The notes below the pieces were generated by a model. The model saw only the letters and a list, made by a program, of their open reading frames with translations. It did not search any database and had not been told where the DNA came from. Position numbers and translations under genes: made by a program. This document shows, one piece after another, positions 9,481 to 19,715 of a DNA stretch of 51,054 nt. Positions within the stretch are counted from its first letter, which is position 1, and every line of letters begins with the position of its first letter. Origin of the DNA: Zobellella denitrificans (GTDB taxonomy: Bacteria; Pseudomonadota; Gammaproteobacteria; Enterobacterales; Aeromonadaceae); contig NZ_NMUO01000017.1 in assembly GCF_002237365.1 (NCBI RefSeq), positions 1-51,054 on the forward strand, given 5' to 3'.

Positions 9481-11385
9481 ATGATCACCACACCGCAGAA
9501 AGATGAAAGGGGTGAGATTCCGCCAGCTAGCGCTTGGGTTCGTTTTTTGCGTAGCTATGGTCCAACATCGAATAACCTGACGATGTTCGACGAGTATGTA
9601 TCGAGCGCGCTGGGACGGGCAAAAGTCAAGCCGATTCGCCTGTCCGCACCTCTACTTGAGGAGATGGTAGAACACATCGAATCCAAGACGCCGGGCTCTA
9701 TCTTGATCGCCGGAACTGCTGGCGATGGAAAGACGTACCACTGTCGCGCCCTGTGGGAGCGCATTGGTGGGGATCCCAAGGATTGGACAACCAAGGGCAA
9801 CGTGAAGGAGCTACGTCTGACCGATGGCCGGTTGGCGGTCTTCATCAAGGATCTCTCCGAGTTCAATGGCGAAGAGAGTGATCAGCCATTGCAGCGGCTC
9901 GAAAAATCCGTTTTAGAAGGCGATGACTCCGAGGTCGTGATCCTTGCGGCAAACCATGGGCAGATTCTTGATCGTCTTCGCGATTTGGGTAGGCGTCAGG
10001 AGCGTAAGCACCCACTTCGAAAACCACTGCAAGAGCGCTTCTTACAGGCCGGTCCGGCTCCTGAGCGCCTGACGGTTTTCGATCTCAGTCGATCGACGAG
10101 CCGAAAGACGCTAGAAGAAGTGGCCAGAGTTGTCGCGGGACATCCCGAGTGGGATAACTGCAAGCGCTGCGCACTACAGGCAGACGGAAAAATCTGCCCC
10201 ATTGATGAGAACCGACGTAGGCTCTTGGGCGAGTCGGATGGTGGCCAGCTCGCTCGCCGCTTGGGTGATTTGGTAGAGGTCGCCAGACTCAATGGCCTGC
10301 ATCTCCCTATGCGTGACTTGCTCGCGCTGTGCTCGAACATGGTCCTCGGTTGTTCCGATGCGAAGCAGGCAAAGGAAAATCTAATGACCTGCGCCGATAT
10401 CGCGAAGATTCAGGCGAGTGGCGACTTTGGTAAGGCCAGTGTTTATGTCAATGCCTTTGGAGCCAACTTGCCCAAGCGAAGGGCTGCTCACCGCCCCATT
10501 TTTAAGGCGATGTCTAGCTTTGGCGTGGGTGACGAGTCCACCAATGCTGCTGATGGTCTGCTGGTGTACGGCAAGGACGACTCGCGCCTGCAAGACGACT
10601 TCGCGCGTCTAGTCGCGAGCGACCCGATTTACGGGGCTACGACCGCCTTTCGCGCGGCCCAAGACGCCTATTTGGAGGGGTATGAGGGCGCCCGTGTGGA
10701 AGGTGGGGCGGCCGAGTTCCTTGCGATGCTCGAAGACCAGCGACGCCGACTCTTCTTCACGCTTCCAGATGGGGAAGCAGGGTATCCACATTGGTCGATG
10801 ACTGCCTTCCGCTTTACTGGCGACTACTTGGAAATCATTGAAGCACTCAAAGCGAAGAGGTCCGTCAACGAGACAGTTCGCGGGCGCATCGCGAAGGGGC
10901 TGAACCGGGTATTGACTGGCCTTCTTCTTGAAAACGTGGATCGCATCTTCGTTGCCAGCTCAGGTGGTTTCACTCAAAGCCGAGTGAGCGTACTTTGTGA
11001 CCACGAGACTCCTTCTCGTAGGCAAGGTGGCGTTGGCATGGCAATCAGGCTTGCTGAGGAAACGGGTCGCCCTCGACTCGACGTTTCGCTCGCGGTGGGC
11101 CCAGGCAATTCAGTTGCCTTCGACTTGACCCCTATCCGCCATGAGTTTCTCTCGCGTGTGGCAGAAGGTGCTTTGCCAGCGAGCTTCTCCAATGAATGCT
11201 TAGAAGACCTGCTGGCCTTCAAGGCGAAGCTCTTGCGCAAGGCAGAGATCGTCAGGAAGGCAGGTATGGTTGACGATGATGATGAGGTCGTCGACGAGTC
11301 GTCTGCGCTGACGCTTAACTTTATCGAGATTGAGGTAGGCGGTTGCGGCTTTTCACGCGCTGTGACAGTGAGGGCCCCGGAATGA
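9481..11385 (+). CDS. sspF: SspF-like P-loop ATPase of phosphorothioation-dependent restriction
   Basis: 634 residues. A Walker A motif GTAGDGKTY (78-86) follows a hydrophobic strand (SILIAG), with a conserved-looking FIKDLSEFN segment at about 120-130. A cysteine cluster CKRC (227-230) plus C239 may bind zinc. It is the first gene of a tightly coupled plus-strand operon: its stop overlaps the next start as ATGA. I assign it as SspF (or the related DptF) because of the P-loop, the size, and the order small ATPase - middle gene - giant FtsK-like gene beside sspBCD. DptFGH and SspFGH both act as restriction partners of DNA phosphorothioation. The start has a good AGGGAG site. The function is inferred from context and weak family resemblance. 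Confidence 0.72.
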   Translation: MITTPQKDERGEIPPASAWVRFLRSYGPTSNNLTMFDEYVSSALGRAKVKPIRLSAPLLEEMVEHIESKTPGSILIAGTAGDGKTYHCRALWERIGGDPKDWTTKGNVKELRLTDGRLAVFIKDLSEFNGEESDQPLQRLEKSVLEGDDSEVVILAANHGQILDRLRDLGRRQERKHPLRKPLQERFLQAGPAPERLTVFDLSRSTSRKTLEEVARVVAGHPEWDNCKRCALQADGKICPIDENRRRLLGESDGGQLARRLGDLVEVARLNGLHLPMRDLLALCSNMVLGCSDAKQAKENLMTCADIAKIQASGDFGKASVYVNAFGANLPKRRAAHRPIFKAMSSFGVGDESTNAADGLLVYGKDDSRLQDDFARLVASDPIYGATTAFRAAQDAYLEGYEGARVEGGAAEFLAMLEDQRRRLFFTLPDGEAGYPHWSMTAFRFTGDYLEIIEALKAKRSVNETVRGRIAKGLNRVLTGLLLENVDRIFVASSGGFTQSRVSVLCDHETPSRRQGGVGMAIRLAEETGRPRLDVSLAVGPGNSVAFDLTPIRHEFLSRVAEGALPASFSNECLEDLLAFKAKLLRKAEIVRKAGMVDDDDEVVDESSALTLNFIEIEVGGCGFSRAVTVRAPE

Positions 11386-12935
11386 GCACAATCATCCATC
11401 GTCCCGAGATCAAGAGCATCGACTTTTGCGTCGACGAGAACATTTGGGGGCATCGTCTTTATGATGAGCAGCTACCTCACTTGACCGTTCTTGAGTTCCT
11501 GGGCGTACTTGGATCGAATTTGGATCGACCGCTCAGGCCACACCAAGAGCAGGGCGGTTCAGTCATGTTCAAGCCGCAGCGCCAAATCCGGTTGCGCGGG
11601 CTACTGTTCAACAACCCCTATGTCGAATCGATTGCGGAAAGTGCTGCGTCAGACGAGGAAAAGTGGAAGCTGTGGCTAGAGCGTTTTCGCCTGGGGGCGA
11701 CGGGCAATGGTGATGACGACATGACCTACCTTCGTCGTTCATTCACCAGCTTCGATGACTTCGCTAAGGCCATCGAGCTGCTGCGCTCTTCGTCGTTCGA
11801 GTCTCGTAGCAACAAGCGTTGGAGTTCGAAGTTCGCCTTCCCCTTCGGCCCCGATGCCCTCTATGAAGACCTGCAAATCAATGCAAGTGGGGGAATGAGC
11901 AATGATCGCCGTTTCTTCGCTCGTACGGGCGAGCTGCTCTATCTCATGCTCACGCGAGCCAAGCGAGGAGCAGAGCTAGGCGATACCTTGGTCAAGCGCC
12001 TATTCGATCATGAGGCACCGATGAATCGCCTAGCCAGGGCTCTGCAAGGTGCACCGCAGCATGCCGAAGAACCTCGGCAATCAGGTTATCTTCCAGAAAC
12101 AGCCAATGCCCGTTTCGACCAAATCTGCGAGGACTGGCTGTCAATCCTAGCCAAGGACATGCCGATCTACGATGCCTTGGAGCACCTGATCGCGATCACG
12201 GGCCTAAACATGCTGCTCTACTTCCTGGAGCGGGCCAAGCGGGTCGCTGGCGATGACGATCCGGTAGAGATCGTCTGTGAAATCGTCTCCAAGGAGCGCT
12301 CGAAGGTACGAGCACTCTCTGGCGATAGCTATCAATTCAATCAAGGGCTGCCAGCAAAGGCTGTGCGAGCCCATGTCGAGTCGATTAGGTTGGCCCCTGG
12401 ATGGGTTGCGGCTGAATCCGCTGAGTTCCCTGAGGCCGAGCGCGTGAAGCTCATGCGCGATCATTTCCAATGGCCTCCGGCTGATGGCGGCGACGATGAA
12501 GACTGCACAGGCAAGAGTCCGGATGAGCTGGTCACCAAGTTAACCGACGACGCCTTGGCTCGCCATCGGCAGCATGTAGGCAAAATTCATGCTTCTTGGT
12601 CGCGCGCGATAGGGCTCAGCTCCCGCAGGCTTTCGAGGCGCACCCGATACGCGCCGAACGATCGGCTGCTCAAGTCGATCGTGGTTTCCATCGTAGATGA
12701 TCGGATGCAGTTCGACGAGTTCCTCGGCGAAGCCATGCGCAGATATGGCCTAGTAATTGGAGACGCCGAGGGCACTCGATTGATTGATGCAAAGTTAGTC
12801 GACCAAGAAGAACTCAGTGATAACCGAGACAACCTAGAAGCCCGACTTGTCGGCTTAGGCCTAGTTCGCAGGCTCTCCGATTCTTGCTCGTTTGTAGAAA
12901 ACCCGTTTGCGTTTCAGGGAGATGCCGCATGCTGA
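11382..12935 (+). CDS. sspG: SspG-like middle component of phosphorothioation-dependent restriction
   Basis: 517 residues from the ATG at 11382, which overlaps the upstream stop as ATGA and implies translational coupling. An in-frame upstream start at 11343 would overlap sspF more and is less likely. I recognise no catalytic motif. The protein is acidic and mostly helical in appearance, with no membrane segment or signal peptide. The name rests on position between the small ATPase and the FtsK-like giant, the arrangement of sspF-sspG-sspH and dptF-dptG-dptH operons. Its 3' end overlaps the next start by 7 bp (ATGCTGA). Confidence 0.62.
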   Translation: MSTIIHRPEIKSIDFCVDENIWGHRLYDEQLPHLTVLEFLGVLGSNLDRPLRPHQEQGGSVMFKPQRQIRLRGLLFNNPYVESIAESAASDEEKWKLWLERFRLGATGNGDDDMTYLRRSFTSFDDFAKAIELLRSSSFESRSNKRWSSKFAFPFGPDALYEDLQINASGGMSNDRRFFARTGELLYLMLTRAKRGAELGDTLVKRLFDHEAPMNRLARALQGAPQHAEEPRQSGYLPETANARFDQICEDWLSILAKDMPIYDALEHLIAITGLNMLLYFLERAKRVAGDDDPVEIVCEIVSKERSKVRALSGDSYQFNQGLPAKAVRAHVESIRLAPGWVAAESAEFPEAERVKLMRDHFQWPPADGGDDEDCTGKSPDELVTKLTDDALARHRQHVGKIHASWSRAIGLSSRRLSRRTRYAPNDRLLKSIVVSIVDDRMQFDEFLGEAMRRYGLVIGDAEGTRLIDAKLVDQEELSDNRDNLEARLVGLGLVRRLSDSCSFVENPFAFQGDAAC

Positions 12936-15900
12936 CCGATCGCATTATTGGGCGCGTCGGCGCAGACATCCTCGCCCAACGCATATCTAATCCAGGCCAA
13001 CTTGGTGATATGGCGGCTCTATTCAGGCTAGACAAGCTTTCGGCCAACCAAATCGCGGCGGTGGCGCGGGCTATCCTCGCTAATCCGGATCTGCGCACCC
13101 AAGTGGATCTCATGATCCCGGAGGCCTTGGTGGAAGGGCAAGGCCTACCGCCAGAAATCCTGATTCCGCATAACGCCGGCTACGTTCGCAACAACGCCAA
13201 GACGACCAAGGCTGCGATCCTTACGGCCAATGGCAACGAGCACAACCTCGCCGATACGTTGGGCCACGTCATGGCTATTGGCGCCAAAGAGATGCGTGCC
13301 GATCCTGAGTCGTGGGTTGAAGCCACTCTCCGCGCAGGCAGCATTGCACCTGTGCCCGACGACCGAGCGGTGTTTCAAGCGGCTCTTGGCGGGTTGCTCG
13401 CCTCCTCAGAGCTTTCGCTAGTGCAGCTTGGCGAGTTTTGTGCCGCCATCGTCGAGGCCACCACCACGCACGGACTGCCTATCCGTGATGCTGTTGGCTT
13501 TGCTTTGCCCTGCGCGGGACTCCCTAGGGACAGTTCCTATTTCTCAAATGCCAAGACTTTCGTGGCATTGCGCAAACCATGGCTCACCGCTTTCACCAAG
13601 CTCTTTGCTCAGCGCGCGCCGTTGCTTAAAAAGCTTCGACAGAATGGTCAGCCTCTCGACTCGGAAGAGATCTCCGAGCGTATCGAAGCCAATGCTGCAG
13701 AAATTTCGGACGCGGCCCGCCAAGCGCTTGATGCCTTCGCCGCCGCACCGGCAGGAGATCAAGAGGCTGCCGATGCCCTCGCCCAGTTCGAGTGGGAGAG
13801 CGATGGGGTATACCTAGCCTTCGACAAACCAAAGGAAAAGCAACTGGGCTTAGCCACGTCGACGATCCATTTCTTCGACCATGAGTGCGACCAAGAGAGC
13901 TCGCTTGATGCTGAGGACCGCAAGCTTCTGGAAGACCTGAAGGGCCGTGAACGGCGATCCGACTTCACTGAGGAAGACGAAGCGTTTTTCGTTAAGCAGA
14001 GAAGGCTCTTGGAGCAAGACACCAAACTCTGCTCGCGCTGGGAAAAGGCCCTCTATGGCAAACCCATTGACTGCAATGACTTCTTCGAGGGCTTCGCTCG
14101 AGTAGTTAATAGCCTGCATGCCGGCCTACGGGATCCGCAAGGAGAGCGAATCCTGCGCTTCACAGTGACCAAGGGCCGCAAGGAATGGCGTGAGCGATTC
14201 AACTACGACGCTGGCAGCTACTTCTCGGCGATGTATCGCGGCTTAAAGGAGCTCATGGGCTCCAAAGTACAGTGGAAGGTCGAGCGGCTGGGAAATGCGA
14301 ATTTGCCCGACCCCCTTTTCGACTATGAAGCCTTCTTCGCTAAGGAGAAAGAACTCCGCAACGATAAGAAGAGTAAGGTCCGCCCAAACTCATCGCTATC
14401 TCGCAAGGCCTTACAGATCAAGTTCGATGTAGCTTTGATTCAGGTTGCTAAGGACAAAGAGACCGTACTGGCGAAGACTCAGCTCCTTTGGAGCTATAAG
14501 CCTACATCGATCGGACTGTCGATGGTCGCCGATATGCGGCGTCTCTTGGAGAAAGGCGCAGTCGGTTGTACAGAGGTCCCCCGCCGCCTCGTCAGCAAGA
14601 AGGGTGGGGTACAAAACGTCTCGCTGCTCGATACCGGGACGTTGGAAGCGACGTATGCGACAGATGCTGGCTCATTGGTTCCGGCGGCCAACAGGCTTCG
14701 GAGCTTGCGCCATGAGATCAAGAGTCGGATCAAAGAGCTGGCCGAGGAAGGCCGACTGACTCTGCATCAGCAAAACGAAGTAAAGACCTCATGGGATGAG
14801 TTCGAACAGGATTACATCGGTGCGATGAAAGACTTTATCGCGACGGGGCTACATGGCGATGCCGTTATGCGTCAGGCGGAGTCTTTTGCCACGCTGCTGA
14901 ACACCCTGATGGCGCATGCTCGTGGTGACGTATGTCGTTCACGGCTAGTCTCCGAAGTACTATCGGTGGGCACGGCGCGCGTTACTGGGGACAACCTAGC
15001 AATGATAATCCCGCCTTGGCATCCAGAACGCATGAAAGCCCTTGCGGTGAAGACGCGACGCGTCGCCGGTTTCGCCAGCCACTTGCTGTCGAGCGACAGC
15101 ATTCTCTACGGCGATCGCGAGATCTTCATGCGGGAGCTCTCTGACGAGATCGCCCATCCGTTCTATCCGGAGATAGCAGTCCTCAATCGGGGCGGTGCTT
15201 TGACTCTGGTATCGGAGAGCAGCACGGTCAACGGCTACAGCTTATTGGAGTCGCCCACGCGTGGTGCTGAGCAGGCCATGACCGATGTCGATCCGACGGC
15301 TGCGGCCAAACAGGCGCGTGAGCTTTTGGAGCGCTATGTCGGGCTACAGCCCCATGAGGGAAACAACCTTAGCGTTGTGCTCTACAACGCCGATGCAGCT
15401 GAGCTACCGCTCGCCACGATCCGAGAACTCTCCTCAATCCAAGAGGATGGCAAGCTTCAATGCAGCGTTTCAGTGCGTCACTCAGATCCAAATAAGCTGC
15501 GACGCATTTATGGTGAGTTGGCTAACAAAGCCGGAGACGATCCCGACTTGCCAGTTGTCAGCGAGACCAGCGACAACTTCATGTCGAAGCTGCGTATTTC
15601 AGTGACGCCTCTCTCGGCTACCCCAGGTGAGAGTGCACAAGGCTTCAAGGCCTTCGACGTCGCCTTCCTGCATGACGTAGTCGCGCGAGCAGCCCAGACC
15701 GAGTGGATCCCTGTAACGTGGACCAACGATCGGCCCAACTTGGAACATGCCCCTTCGCGCTGGTCGTACCGGAGCGTGTCGGGCGAGAACGAACTGAAGT
15801 CAACCACATTCCTGGCCTGCCCATGGCAAACGGCATCAGGCTGGGCATATCTGTCGGCTGTTGCAGCGGTTTGCCGCCAGACGGACGCTTTGCCTGGGGA

Positions 15901-18328
15901 GCGGTTCCTGCCAGCGCGTCGTATTTCTCTGCAAAGCCCAGAGCTGGCTGCAATGATAAAGGACGCACACGAGCTGGCTGAATGGGTAGCTACCTACGAT
16001 GAGCTTCTCGACAAGCGTCAGCTCCAGCACAACAACATCACGGTGGTGCGCTACCGACGAGGCTCGACCAACGGCCGTAATATGATTGTGAGTTCGACCT
16101 CGGAACTGCGACTGTTGGGCGTGCTCGTCCGCAGGCGTCTGCAAGAGTTGAACCTCCAGCTCGGACCCGATGAGATCCAAGCCGCTGCCGACAAGGCAAA
16201 GCGTGACGCGCTTTCAATCTCCGGCGATATTGTACTTCGCGCTGCCAAGCGAGGTGTTTCCGCTGGAGAGATGATCGGTCTGGTGCTTAGCCGTTACTTA
16301 CTTGCGGAGGAGTTCAAAACAGCCGCAGCTGGAGGGCAGAACTTGACCGCCTATTTCCTGCTTGACGATTACGCAAGCTGGTTGTCACAGCCGGAGAGCC
16401 GCATAGCAGATATTTTGGCGCTCAACGTCGAGGAACACGAGGAAACTGTCCGCGTCGTCATTTCTATCATTGAGTCGAAATATGTTGGGGACGACGGGCT
16501 GGCCAAAGCTCGTCGAGATTCCAAAGACCAACTTCTTGCAACGCTGGGCATGTTCCGTGTGGCGCTTTTTGGTGATCCCGGCCGTCTTGATCGGGACGTT
16601 TGGTTGGCCCGTTTGGCCGATATGCTTATCGATGCAGACGTCCCACCCGGCATGACTGGCTTGATGGAGCGTGCTCGCGCCAAGCTGCGAGAGGGCAATG
16701 TGGAGATCTCTCTACGTGGCTACTCGCACATCTATGTCCATACCTCGGACGCTGGCTCGGCATCGGCATCTGATCAAGAGCTTCTGGATGACACTGAAGG
16801 TGTGAAAGCTTGGCAAGAAGTTTTCGATAGGCCGGATTTACGAAAACTCGCCGAAGCCTACGCTAAAGGTTCCGGCACTCACGAAGCCCGAGCAGGCCTT
16901 GGAGCCCAACGGCCTTGGAGTGGGCACTGTTTCAGAAAACCCGCTCCGCGAGTGCCGTGGTTGACCACGATGGGCCAGATAACCAGTGGCCAAATCCATT
17001 CTTTTGATGAGGAAGCTTCGGACAGTGACAATGCGGCGGCCGAGCTGAGCAGCCCGATGGCTACGCCTTCGGCGCTGACGGAGGAGCACGCCCAAGCCTC
17101 TTCAACGGTTACCACTTCTGTCTCGAGCGAGATTACTGCCACGGTCACCAACTTGGGGGCTGCGCTATCCGATCTGGTCACTTCGAAGTTTGCTGGCAGC
17201 GCGCAAGCCGATGCCGAGCGTGAGGAGTGGGCCCAAGATGTCACCAAGAAGCTCAAAGCCGCGCTCAACAGCTATGGCCTACAGGCGGCTATCCTGGGCA
17301 CACGCTTGACTCCCAATGGCTGCTTGGTTCGCCTGGCAGGCTCTGATCGACTTCGTGTCGAGGACATCGAGAACAAGCGTACGCAGCTCCTAACCACTCA
17401 TGCAATCCGCCTCGTCACTGTCCAGCCCAAGCCTGGTGAAATTGTCGTGACAGTCGCTGGCGAAAAGAGGCAGGCTGTGTCGCTTTGGGAGCTTTGGTCG
17501 CGTCGTGAGCTCAATAGAAACGTTGCGGGCATCAACACCTCGTTTCTTCTGGGGCTCCAGGAAATTAACGGCTCGCTACTGTATCTGAACTTGGGATCAG
17601 AGTTCGGCGGGCTTTCTTCGCATGAACCACACTCGTTGGTGGCAGGAGCGACGGGCAGTGGCAAGTCAGTACTCATTCAGGCACTGCTATTGGATATTGC
17701 CGCGACTAATCCCAAAGAGCTCGCCCAGATCATCTTGATCGATCCAAAGATGGGCGTGGACTACGCGCCACTGGCCGACTTACCACATATGCGCGATGAG
17801 ATCGTCACCACCAAAGAAAAAGCCGCCGAAGTTCTCGAGGCTCTAGTACAGGAGATGGAGGATCGCTACCGCGCCTTTGCCAAGACTAGAGCTCGCGACT
17901 TGCCGACCTACAACTCGAAGGTTTCGGCCGAAGAGCGGTTGCCGATGGTATTCCTGGTTCACGATGAGTTTGCTGACTGGATGCTCGATGACGCCTACAA
18001 AGCAGCAGTTGGGGCAGCAGTCCAGCGCCTGGGCGTGAAAGCCCGAGCAGCTGGCATTCATTTGATCTTCGCCGCGCAGCGCCCTGACAAGGATGTAATG
18101 CCAATGCAACTTCGTGAGAACTTGGGCAATCGCTTGATCTTGAAGGTATCGAGCGAAGCCACCTCCAAGATTGCACTCGACAGACCAGGAGCCGAGTTAC
18201 TGTTGGGTCGAGGCCACTTGGCTGCCAAGCTCAACGGAGAGCTTGGCCTAATGTTCGCCCAAGCTCCGTTCCTGCCCGACCAAGACATCGAGGCCGTAGT
18301 AGCCGCCATTCGCTCTGACAACCAATAA
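12929..18328 (+). CDS. sspH: SspH-like giant protein with C-terminal FtsK/HerA-type ATPase
   Basis: 1799 residues from the ATG at 12929, preceded by GGGAG with 7-bp spacing. The C-terminal ~300 residues form an FtsK/HerA-like motor: Walker A GATGSGKS (1573-1580), then IILIDPKMGVDY, a Walker B-like MVFLVHDEFADWM (around 1675) and FAAQRPDKDVMP. DptH/SspH proteins share this design of a very long N-terminal region plus a translocase-like ATPase. The first ~1450 residues contain no motif I recognise; around 1365-1440 there is a low-complexity Ser/Thr/Ala-rich linker. It probably drives DNA engagement in the restriction complex that attacks unmodified DNA (inference from the family). The size is typical of DptH-class proteins (about 1700-1800). 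Confidence 0.75.
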   Translation: MLTDRIIGRVGADILAQRISNPGQLGDMAALFRLDKLSANQIAAVARAILANPDLRTQVDLMIPEALVEGQGLPPEILIPHNAGYVRNNAKTTKAAILTANGNEHNLADTLGHVMAIGAKEMRADPESWVEATLRAGSIAPVPDDRAVFQAALGGLLASSELSLVQLGEFCAAIVEATTTHGLPIRDAVGFALPCAGLPRDSSYFSNAKTFVALRKPWLTAFTKLFAQRAPLLKKLRQNGQPLDSEEISERIEANAAEISDAARQALDAFAAAPAGDQEAADALAQFEWESDGVYLAFDKPKEKQLGLATSTIHFFDHECDQESSLDAEDRKLLEDLKGRERRSDFTEEDEAFFVKQRRLLEQDTKLCSRWEKALYGKPIDCNDFFEGFARVVNSLHAGLRDPQGERILRFTVTKGRKEWRERFNYDAGSYFSAMYRGLKELMGSKVQWKVERLGNANLPDPLFDYEAFFAKEKELRNDKKSKVRPNSSLSRKALQIKFDVALIQVAKDKETVLAKTQLLWSYKPTSIGLSMVADMRRLLEKGAVGCTEVPRRLVSKKGGVQNVSLLDTGTLEATYATDAGSLVPAANRLRSLRHEIKSRIKELAEEGRLTLHQQNEVKTSWDEFEQDYIGAMKDFIATGLHGDAVMRQAESFATLLNTLMAHARGDVCRSRLVSEVLSVGTARVTGDNLAMIIPPWHPERMKALAVKTRRVAGFASHLLSSDSILYGDREIFMRELSDEIAHPFYPEIAVLNRGGALTLVSESSTVNGYSLLESPTRGAEQAMTDVDPTAAAKQARELLERYVGLQPHEGNNLSVVLYNADAAELPLATIRELSSIQEDGKLQCSVSVRHSDPNKLRRIYGELANKAGDDPDLPVVSETSDNFMSKLRISVTPLSATPGESAQGFKAFDVAFLHDVVARAAQTEWIPVTWTNDRPNLEHAPSRWSYRSVSGENELKSTTFLACPWQTASGWAYLSAVAAVCRQTDALPGERFLPARRISLQSPELAAMIKDAHELAEWVATYDELLDKRQLQHNNITVVRYRRGSTNGRNMIVSSTSELRLLGVLVRRRLQELNLQLGPDEIQAAADKAKRDALSISGDIVLRAAKRGVSAGEMIGLVLSRYLLAEEFKTAAAGGQNLTAYFLLDDYASWLSQPESRIADILALNVEEHEETVRVVISIIESKYVGDDGLAKARRDSKDQLLATLGMFRVALFGDPGRLDRDVWLARLADMLIDADVPPGMTGLMERARAKLREGNVEISLRGYSHIYVHTSDAGSASASDQELLDDTEGVKAWQEVFDRPDLRKLAEAYAKGSGTHEARAGLGAQRPWSGHCFRKPAPRVPWLTTMGQITSGQIHSFDEEASDSDNAAAELSSPMATPSALTEEHAQASSTVTTSVSSEITATVTNLGAALSDLVTSKFAGSAQADAEREEWAQDVTKKLKAALNSYGLQAAILGTRLTPNGCLVRLAGSDRLRVEDIENKRTQLLTTHAIRLVTVQPKPGEIVVTVAGEKRQAVSLWELWSRRELNRNVAGINTSFLLGLQEINGSLLYLNLGSEFGGLSSHEPHSLVAGATGSGKSVLIQALLLDIAATNPKELAQIILIDPKMGVDYAPLADLPHMRDEIVTTKEKAAEVLEALVQEMEDRYRAFAKTRARDLPTYNSKVSAEERLPMVFLVHDEFADWMLDDAYKAAVGAAVQRLGVKARAAGIHLIFAAQRPDKDVMPMQLRENLGNRLILKVSSEATSKIALDRPGAELLLGRGHLAAKLNGELGLMFAQAPFLPDQDIEAVVAAIRSDNQ

Positions 18329-18347
18329 CAGATATTAAGGAGCCGCT

Positions 18348-19697
18348 ATGGCCAAGAAATGGCAGTCCAGTCCACACACGATCGCCGATATTCGAGAATG
18401 GAACGGAAATGGAACTCTGCTGCTGCAACCCGACTACCAGCGCCGTGAAGTCTGGGGCGAAGCTGCTCGGGTGATGCTTATCGACAGCATCCTTAACGAC
18501 ATCCCGATGCCGAAGATCTTTGTGTCCAAGACCATCAAAGACATGAGGACCTATCGCAGTGTAATTGATGGTCAGCAACGCATTTCCACAATTCTTTCAT
18601 TCTTGGAAGACGGCTTCAAGCTTGAGGATCCATACAAAGGACCCTACGACGGCATGACGTTCTCGCAGCTCCCGCCGGATATCCGCGATGACGTCTTGCT
18701 ATATTCCATCGACTTCAACGAGGCTTCCGGCTTGCCGCAAGAAGAACTTCGGGAGGTCTATTCACGTGTCAACAAATATTTGGTTCCATTGAACCGGCAG
18801 GAGCTGCGCAAGGCTGACTTTCCGGGCGAGTTCTTGAAGACCTCTGAGGAGCTGGCCAACCTCGATTCTCTCGACGAACTAGGGCTGTTCAACGCGACGG
18901 CACGTCGTCGCTCGCTGGATGTCGAATATGTCAGCGAGTTGCTCGCTGCTCAGCTCAGGGGCATCAGCGATAAGAAGAATGCAATTGACGAGTGTTGCCG
19001 CGACTACGCAGCTTGGTCCAAAACTGAATCCCATGCGGCTCGCTCAGAGTTCGAAGGTGTTATCTCCGACATCACGAAGATCTTCGATTCTAGCTATCCG
19101 ATGAAAAAGACCCGTTGGAAGCAAAAAGCAGACTTCTACTCACTCTTTTTTGCCACCTTGTCGCTGAGGCGCGATGGATTAGTTCTGCCTGGCGACGTGA
19201 GCATCTTACGCCAAGACTTGACTCTACTGGACAAGCGGATAGCCCCCACATCAGAGGTGCCGATCCTCAGCAAATACGCGGTTTACTGTGTCTCCCAAGC
19301 GAACTCGGCATCAAGCCGCAATTGGCGCATGCAGTTCATCCGAGCCATTCTGCGAGGAACTTACGCTGCGGCGATGGATGACGACGAACAACGTATAATC
19401 ATATCGAGGACGGCTAGTGATATTCGATTTGCCATTGACCCATTATTTACAGGTGACGGATGCCCCCCAGCAGAAGGCTTCAAGTGCGGCGGGTGCGGTG
19501 AGCTCGATGTAGGAGAGACTAGCTTACCCAAATCAGTGCTCTACTGGTCAAAAGGGACCAAGGCTTTCCAGCTGTCAAACGCCAGATGGGCTCATGAGAG
19601 GTGCAGGAGCGATATCTCCACCGAAGTGCTCATTGAGGGAGCCGATATCTCCGGCGCTATCGACGACGAATACAACAATGTCGAAGAAGACGAATAA
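18348..19697 (+). CDS. DUF262 (GmrSD/SspE N-terminal-like) protein with short zinc-ribbon tail
   Basis: 449 residues. The N-terminal DUF262 domain shows PDYQRREVW (28-36), VMLIDSILNDIPMP and the hallmark DGQQR (74-78). In SspE this DUF262 domain senses phosphorothioate and hydrolyses NTP. Canonical SspE continues into a DUF1524 HNH nuclease, but no such domain is recognisable here. Instead the C-terminus has CGGC (C380, C383) and HERC (H416, C419), which could form a treble-clef or zinc-ribbon fold. It starts 19 bp after sspH with a strong AAGGAG site and is followed 18 bp later by a kinase gene. It may be a sensor, a diverged nuclease, or an SspE whose effector role has passed to the kinase. 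The domain call is firm; the role is not. Confidence 0.8.
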   Translation: MAKKWQSSPHTIADIREWNGNGTLLLQPDYQRREVWGEAARVMLIDSILNDIPMPKIFVSKTIKDMRTYRSVIDGQQRISTILSFLEDGFKLEDPYKGPYDGMTFSQLPPDIRDDVLLYSIDFNEASGLPQEELREVYSRVNKYLVPLNRQELRKADFPGEFLKTSEELANLDSLDELGLFNATARRRSLDVEYVSELLAAQLRGISDKKNAIDECCRDYAAWSKTESHAARSEFEGVISDITKIFDSSYPMKKTRWKQKADFYSLFFATLSLRRDGLVLPGDVSILRQDLTLLDKRIAPTSEVPILSKYAVYCVSQANSASSRNWRMQFIRAILRGTYAAAMDDDEQRIIISRTASDIRFAIDPLFTGDGCPPAEGFKCGGCGELDVGETSLPKSVLYWSKGTKAFQLSNARWAHERCRSDISTEVLIEGADISGAIDDEYNNVEEDE

Positions 19698-19715
19698 TTT
19701 GCCAAAGGCCTGGGT

